Shown here: positions 6,281 to 7,533 of the stretch, in pieces
Numbering within the stretch: position 1 is the first letter of the stretch
Layout: each line of letters begins with the position of its first letter
Assembly: GCA_007121175.1 (NCBI GenBank)
Contig: SKMG01000400.1
Span: forward strand, 1 to 7,533
DNA: 7,533 nt
Source of the DNA: Trueperaceae bacterium
Lineage (GTDB): Bacteria; Deinococcota; Deinococci; Deinococcales; Trueperaceae
Direction of reading: 5' to 3'
The notes under the pieces: model-generated
The model's database searches: none
Seen by the model: the letters and a program-made list of their open reading frames with translations, nothing else
Told to the model about the DNA's origin: nothing
Position numbers and translations under genes: made by a program

Positions 6281-7045
6281 TCACAGCCCCCAGTCGTGGT
6301 ACGCCTTCGGAGCGAGCCAGGCCATGAGGAACCCCGCGAGTGTCCCGATCGAGGCCAGCACCACGATCGCGACCACCGGTTGCACCAACGCCACCAACAC
6401 CACGATGGTGTGACCCGCGAGCATGGCGAACCAGGTGCCCGAGATCCAGGAGAACGTGCGCAGGTGCATCGGCTCGAGCCAGGCGTCGATCGCTTGTGCT
6501 CGCAGCAGGAGGCTGAGGTACAGGCCGGTGACGATCATGAAGATGAGGGCGAACTGGATGACGGCGGCGCTCGAGGTGGGCGCGCTGCCGAGCACGTCGA
6601 TCGCGTACGGCGCCAACGCCACGGCTCCCAGCATCGCCAGGTTGATGACGATGAGTCCGGGTTCGACGACGCGGAGCACCCCCAGGAAGCGGTGGTGGTA
6701 CCACCACACCTGGGCGATCAGTCCGAACCCGAGCAAGACCACCGCGAGCTGCGGCAGGTGAGCGATGAGCGCCGGGCCGAGCTGATCGGCGGGCACGTCG
6801 GGGCGATCGAGCGAGAGCACCAAGAGCGTCAGGGCGATGGCGAACACGCCGTCGCTGAGGTTCGCGACGCGCCCGAACTGAGGCGTGTCCCGACCGTAGC
6901 GGCGATCGGAGACGGCGACCGCGGCATCCGCGTTGGCCGTGGCGAGCGGACGGCCCTTGGGAGAGCGGACACCCGCTCCGCGGCGACCCAGCCGAGATCC
7001 AACGCGGAGCGAACGGCGCCAGTCCGGCCCAGGCACGCCAGTCAC
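6281..7045 (-). CDS. TMEM175/DUF1211-family membrane protein (putative K+ channel)
   Basis: About 254 residues from the GTG at 7045. Six hydrophobic segments lie at about 62-79, 93-114, 128-150, 160-181, 202-222 and 223-243, the topology of bacterial TMEM175, a tetrameric potassium-permeable channel family. Signature sequences are RVANLSDGVFAIALTLLVL (59-77), corresponding to the family R-x3-FSDGVFAIA motif, and WWYHHRFLGVLRVVEPGL with INLAMLGAVALAPYA, the usual WxxHH...NLxxLxxxxxxPF-like region. The first residue of FSD is Leu (Leu63) here. No in-frame ATG exists between 7369 and the first membrane helix. GTG 7045 and GTG 7036 are the only reasonable starts nearby, and neither has its own strong ribosome site. 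GTG 7045 is favoured because it overlaps the stop of a short upstream frame (GTGA). The 58-residue Arg-rich N-terminus is long for the family. The family call is firm; the start is not. Confidence 0.85.
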   Translation of the reverse strand: MTGVPGPDWRRSLRVGSRLGRRGAGVRSPKGRPLATANADAAVAVSDRRYGRDTPQFGRVANLSDGVFAIALTLLVLSLDRPDVPADQLGPALIAHLPQLAVVLLGFGLIAQVWWYHHRFLGVLRVVEPGLIVINLAMLGAVALAPYAIDVLGSAPTSSAAVIQFALIFMIVTGLYLSLLLRAQAIDAWLEPMHLRTFSWISGTWFAMLAGHTIVVLVALVQPVVAIVVLASIGTLAGFLMAWLAPKAYHDWGL

Positions 7046-7122
7046 TGCGGGCAGCCGCCGGCGTCGCCCCGGCCGTCGAACCGGGTCAAGACCGCCCCCT
7101 GAGCACCCATCGCTACCAACAC
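7042..7122 (-). CDS. Putative 26-codon leader ORF upstream of the TMEM175 gene
   Basis: On the minus strand an excellent Shine-Dalgarno AGGAGG (+ 7130-7135) lies exactly 7 nt before a GTG at 7122. The frame encodes MLVAMGAQGAVLTRFDGRGD plus AGGCPQ and stops at TGA (7044-7042). That TGA overlaps the GTG at 7045 as GTGA, the standard geometry for translational coupling to the TMEM175-family gene. The peptide resembles nothing recognised. An alternative is that 7122 is the true start of the channel gene and a single-base indel, natural or a sequencing error, has split the frame. The ribosome site is clear; the biological meaning is inference. Confidence 0.45.
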   Translation of the reverse strand: MLVAMGAQGAVLTRFDGRGDAGGCPQ

Positions 7123-7159
7123 TCGCCTGCCTCCTCTCGTCGGTCCGGCGCGGGCCTTC

Positions 7160-7213
7160 AGCCGGGTGCAGGCACCTTCGGCTCACCGCCTCGCCGCTGC
7201 CCGTTTCCGGCAG
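7160..7213 (-). other. Two hairpins in the 5' leader of the TMEM175 transcript
   Basis: AGCCG-GGTGC (7160-7169) and GCACC-TT-CGGCT (7172-7183) form a 9-10 bp stem with a 2-nt bulge. Just beyond it, CTGCC (7197-7201) and GGCAG (7209-7213) form a 5-bp stem. On the minus strand these lie 25-80 nt before the AGGAGG ribosome site. A TTGAAG/GACGCT pair with 17-bp spacing (+ 7237-7242 and 7214-7219) is a weak promoter candidate just upstream. The fold does not match a riboswitch class I can name. Confidence 0.3.
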
Positions 7214-7311
7214 AGCGTCGCACACATCGGCTGGAACTTCAACGCCAGGAGCGCATGGCCGGCTAGCAGAAGGGATGATCCACACTCGGCTCGGCCAGAA
7301 GGGGCCGACCG

Positions 7312-7350
7312 AAAAACCCTCGGGTGCTCCGTGTGCCGAGCAGCGAAGGG
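7312..7350 (-). terminator. Intrinsic terminator for the minus-strand gene at the right edge
   Basis: Read on the minus strand, CCCTTCGCTGCTC (7350-7338) pairs with GAGCACCCGAGGG (7329-7317) around an 8-nt loop, with two C-C mismatches and one G-U, and is followed at once by TTTTT (7316-7312). This is the only hairpin in the window with a proper T-tail. It lies 57 nt beyond the stop codon at 7408, so it probably ends that transcript and insulates the TMEM175 gene. Confidence 0.65.
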
Positions 7351-7407
7351 CACCGCCTCGCCGACTCAACCGCGAGGTGAGGACGCTCAGAACCGCGGTC
7401 GGCGCCT

Positions 7408-7533
7408 TCAGTCGGGCTCGACCGTCCAGCCGCCGAGGCCGCGGCTGCCGGCTCCGGCGGCGCCGACCACGAGATCGTCGAGCACGACGCTACCGCCGGC
7501 CCGACGGAGGCCCGCCCGGCGGACGCGGCGCCC
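7408..7533 (-). CDS. C-terminal fragment of an unidentified protein
   Basis: A minus-strand frame open from the window edge gives 41 residues before TGA (7410-7408), ending GSVVLDDLVVGAAGAGSRGL then GGWTVEPD. Nearly all codons end in G or C, as in the other genes here, and a T-tailed hairpin follows 57 nt later; both support a real coding end. The phrase SVVLDDLVV looks like a beta strand of a jelly-roll or carbohydrate-binding-like domain, but 41 residues are too few to assign a family. I do not recognise the gene. Confidence 0.45.
   Translation of the reverse strand, partial: GRRVRRAGLRRAGGSVVLDDLVVGAAGAGSRGLGGWTVEPD

Noticed and set aside
5732..7102. A 456-codon open frame on the plus strand spanning the lipoprotein and TMEM175 region
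   Set aside because: Its product is a low-complexity Arg/His/Gly/Asp-rich chain without recognisable domains, and it overlaps two recognisable genes; long empty frames are expected in GC-rich DNA.
7123..7311. Possible riboswitch (c-di-AMP, cobalamin or other) upstream of the putative K+ channel gene
   Set aside because: Hairpins are present, but I could not match the conserved core of any riboswitch class, so only the hairpins are reported.
7260..7311. TCGGCC...GGCCGA inverted repeat followed by an A-run, considered as a plus-strand terminator
   Set aside because: The following run is A rather than T on the plus strand, and on the minus strand the T-run precedes this repeat; it belongs to the terminator further right.
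7184..7363. 13-nt direct repeat CACCGCCTCGCCG at 7184-7196 and 7351-7363
   Set aside because: Only two copies, in low-complexity GC-rich sequence, with no repeat-spacer pattern or other element; probably chance.
1..7533. tRNA, rRNA, CRISPR array, insertion sequence or defence system
   Set aside because: No cloverleaf, regular repeat-spacer pattern, transposase, nuclease or helicase motif was seen on either strand.

Overview
This is a GC-rich bacterial window with very high G/C at third codon positions. It carries a compact carbohydrate uptake and oxidation cluster on the left and a few unrelated envelope genes on the right. The taxon is inferred only loosely. The solute-binding protein has a classical Sec signal peptide ending in VQA and no lipobox, which argues against a typical Gram-positive lipoprotein and suggests a high-GC Gram-negative or a Deinococcota/Trueperaceae-like bacterium. 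Nothing in the sequence fixes this.

Left part (1-5649). A C-terminal scrap of a probable SAM-dependent methyltransferase ends at 117. Facing it on the minus strand is a zinc-dependent medium-chain dehydrogenase (217-1254). Its 5' end is separated by a 436-bp divergent regulatory region, with two good palindromes, from a plus-strand operon. That operon is: ABC solute-binding protein (1691-3016), MalF/UgpA-type permease (3040-3942), MalG-type permease (3939-4799, ATGA overlap), and a short-chain dehydrogenase with the sequence style of polyol dehydrogenases (4894-5649). No transporter ATPase and no regulator is present in the window, so the ATPase is probably shared or distant. Together the genes look like a system that imports a sugar alcohol or related sugar and oxidises it with two NAD-type dehydrogenases. 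The substrate cannot be read from sequence. Potential hairpins sit at the start of the first permease gene, between permease 2 and the dehydrogenase, and after the dehydrogenase.

Right part (5650-7533). A small PEGA-domain lipoprotein (5850-6197) has its own plausible promoter with an inverted repeat in the spacer. It converges on a minus-strand TMEM175/DUF1211-family membrane protein (6281-7045). The TMEM175 gene has no ATG start. A strong Shine-Dalgarno sequence instead drives a 26-codon reading frame (7122-7042) whose TGA overlaps the likely GTG start of the channel gene (GTGA). This is either a translationally coupled leader or a frameshift. Further right, a T-tailed hairpin on the minus strand (7350-7312) looks like a true intrinsic terminator for a gene whose last 41 codons occupy 7533-7408.

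No RNA gene, CRISPR array or mobile element was recognised. The most unusual points are the leader/GTGA arrangement and variant FSD motif of the TMEM175 gene, and the hairpin containing an SD-like sequence at the head of the permease gene.
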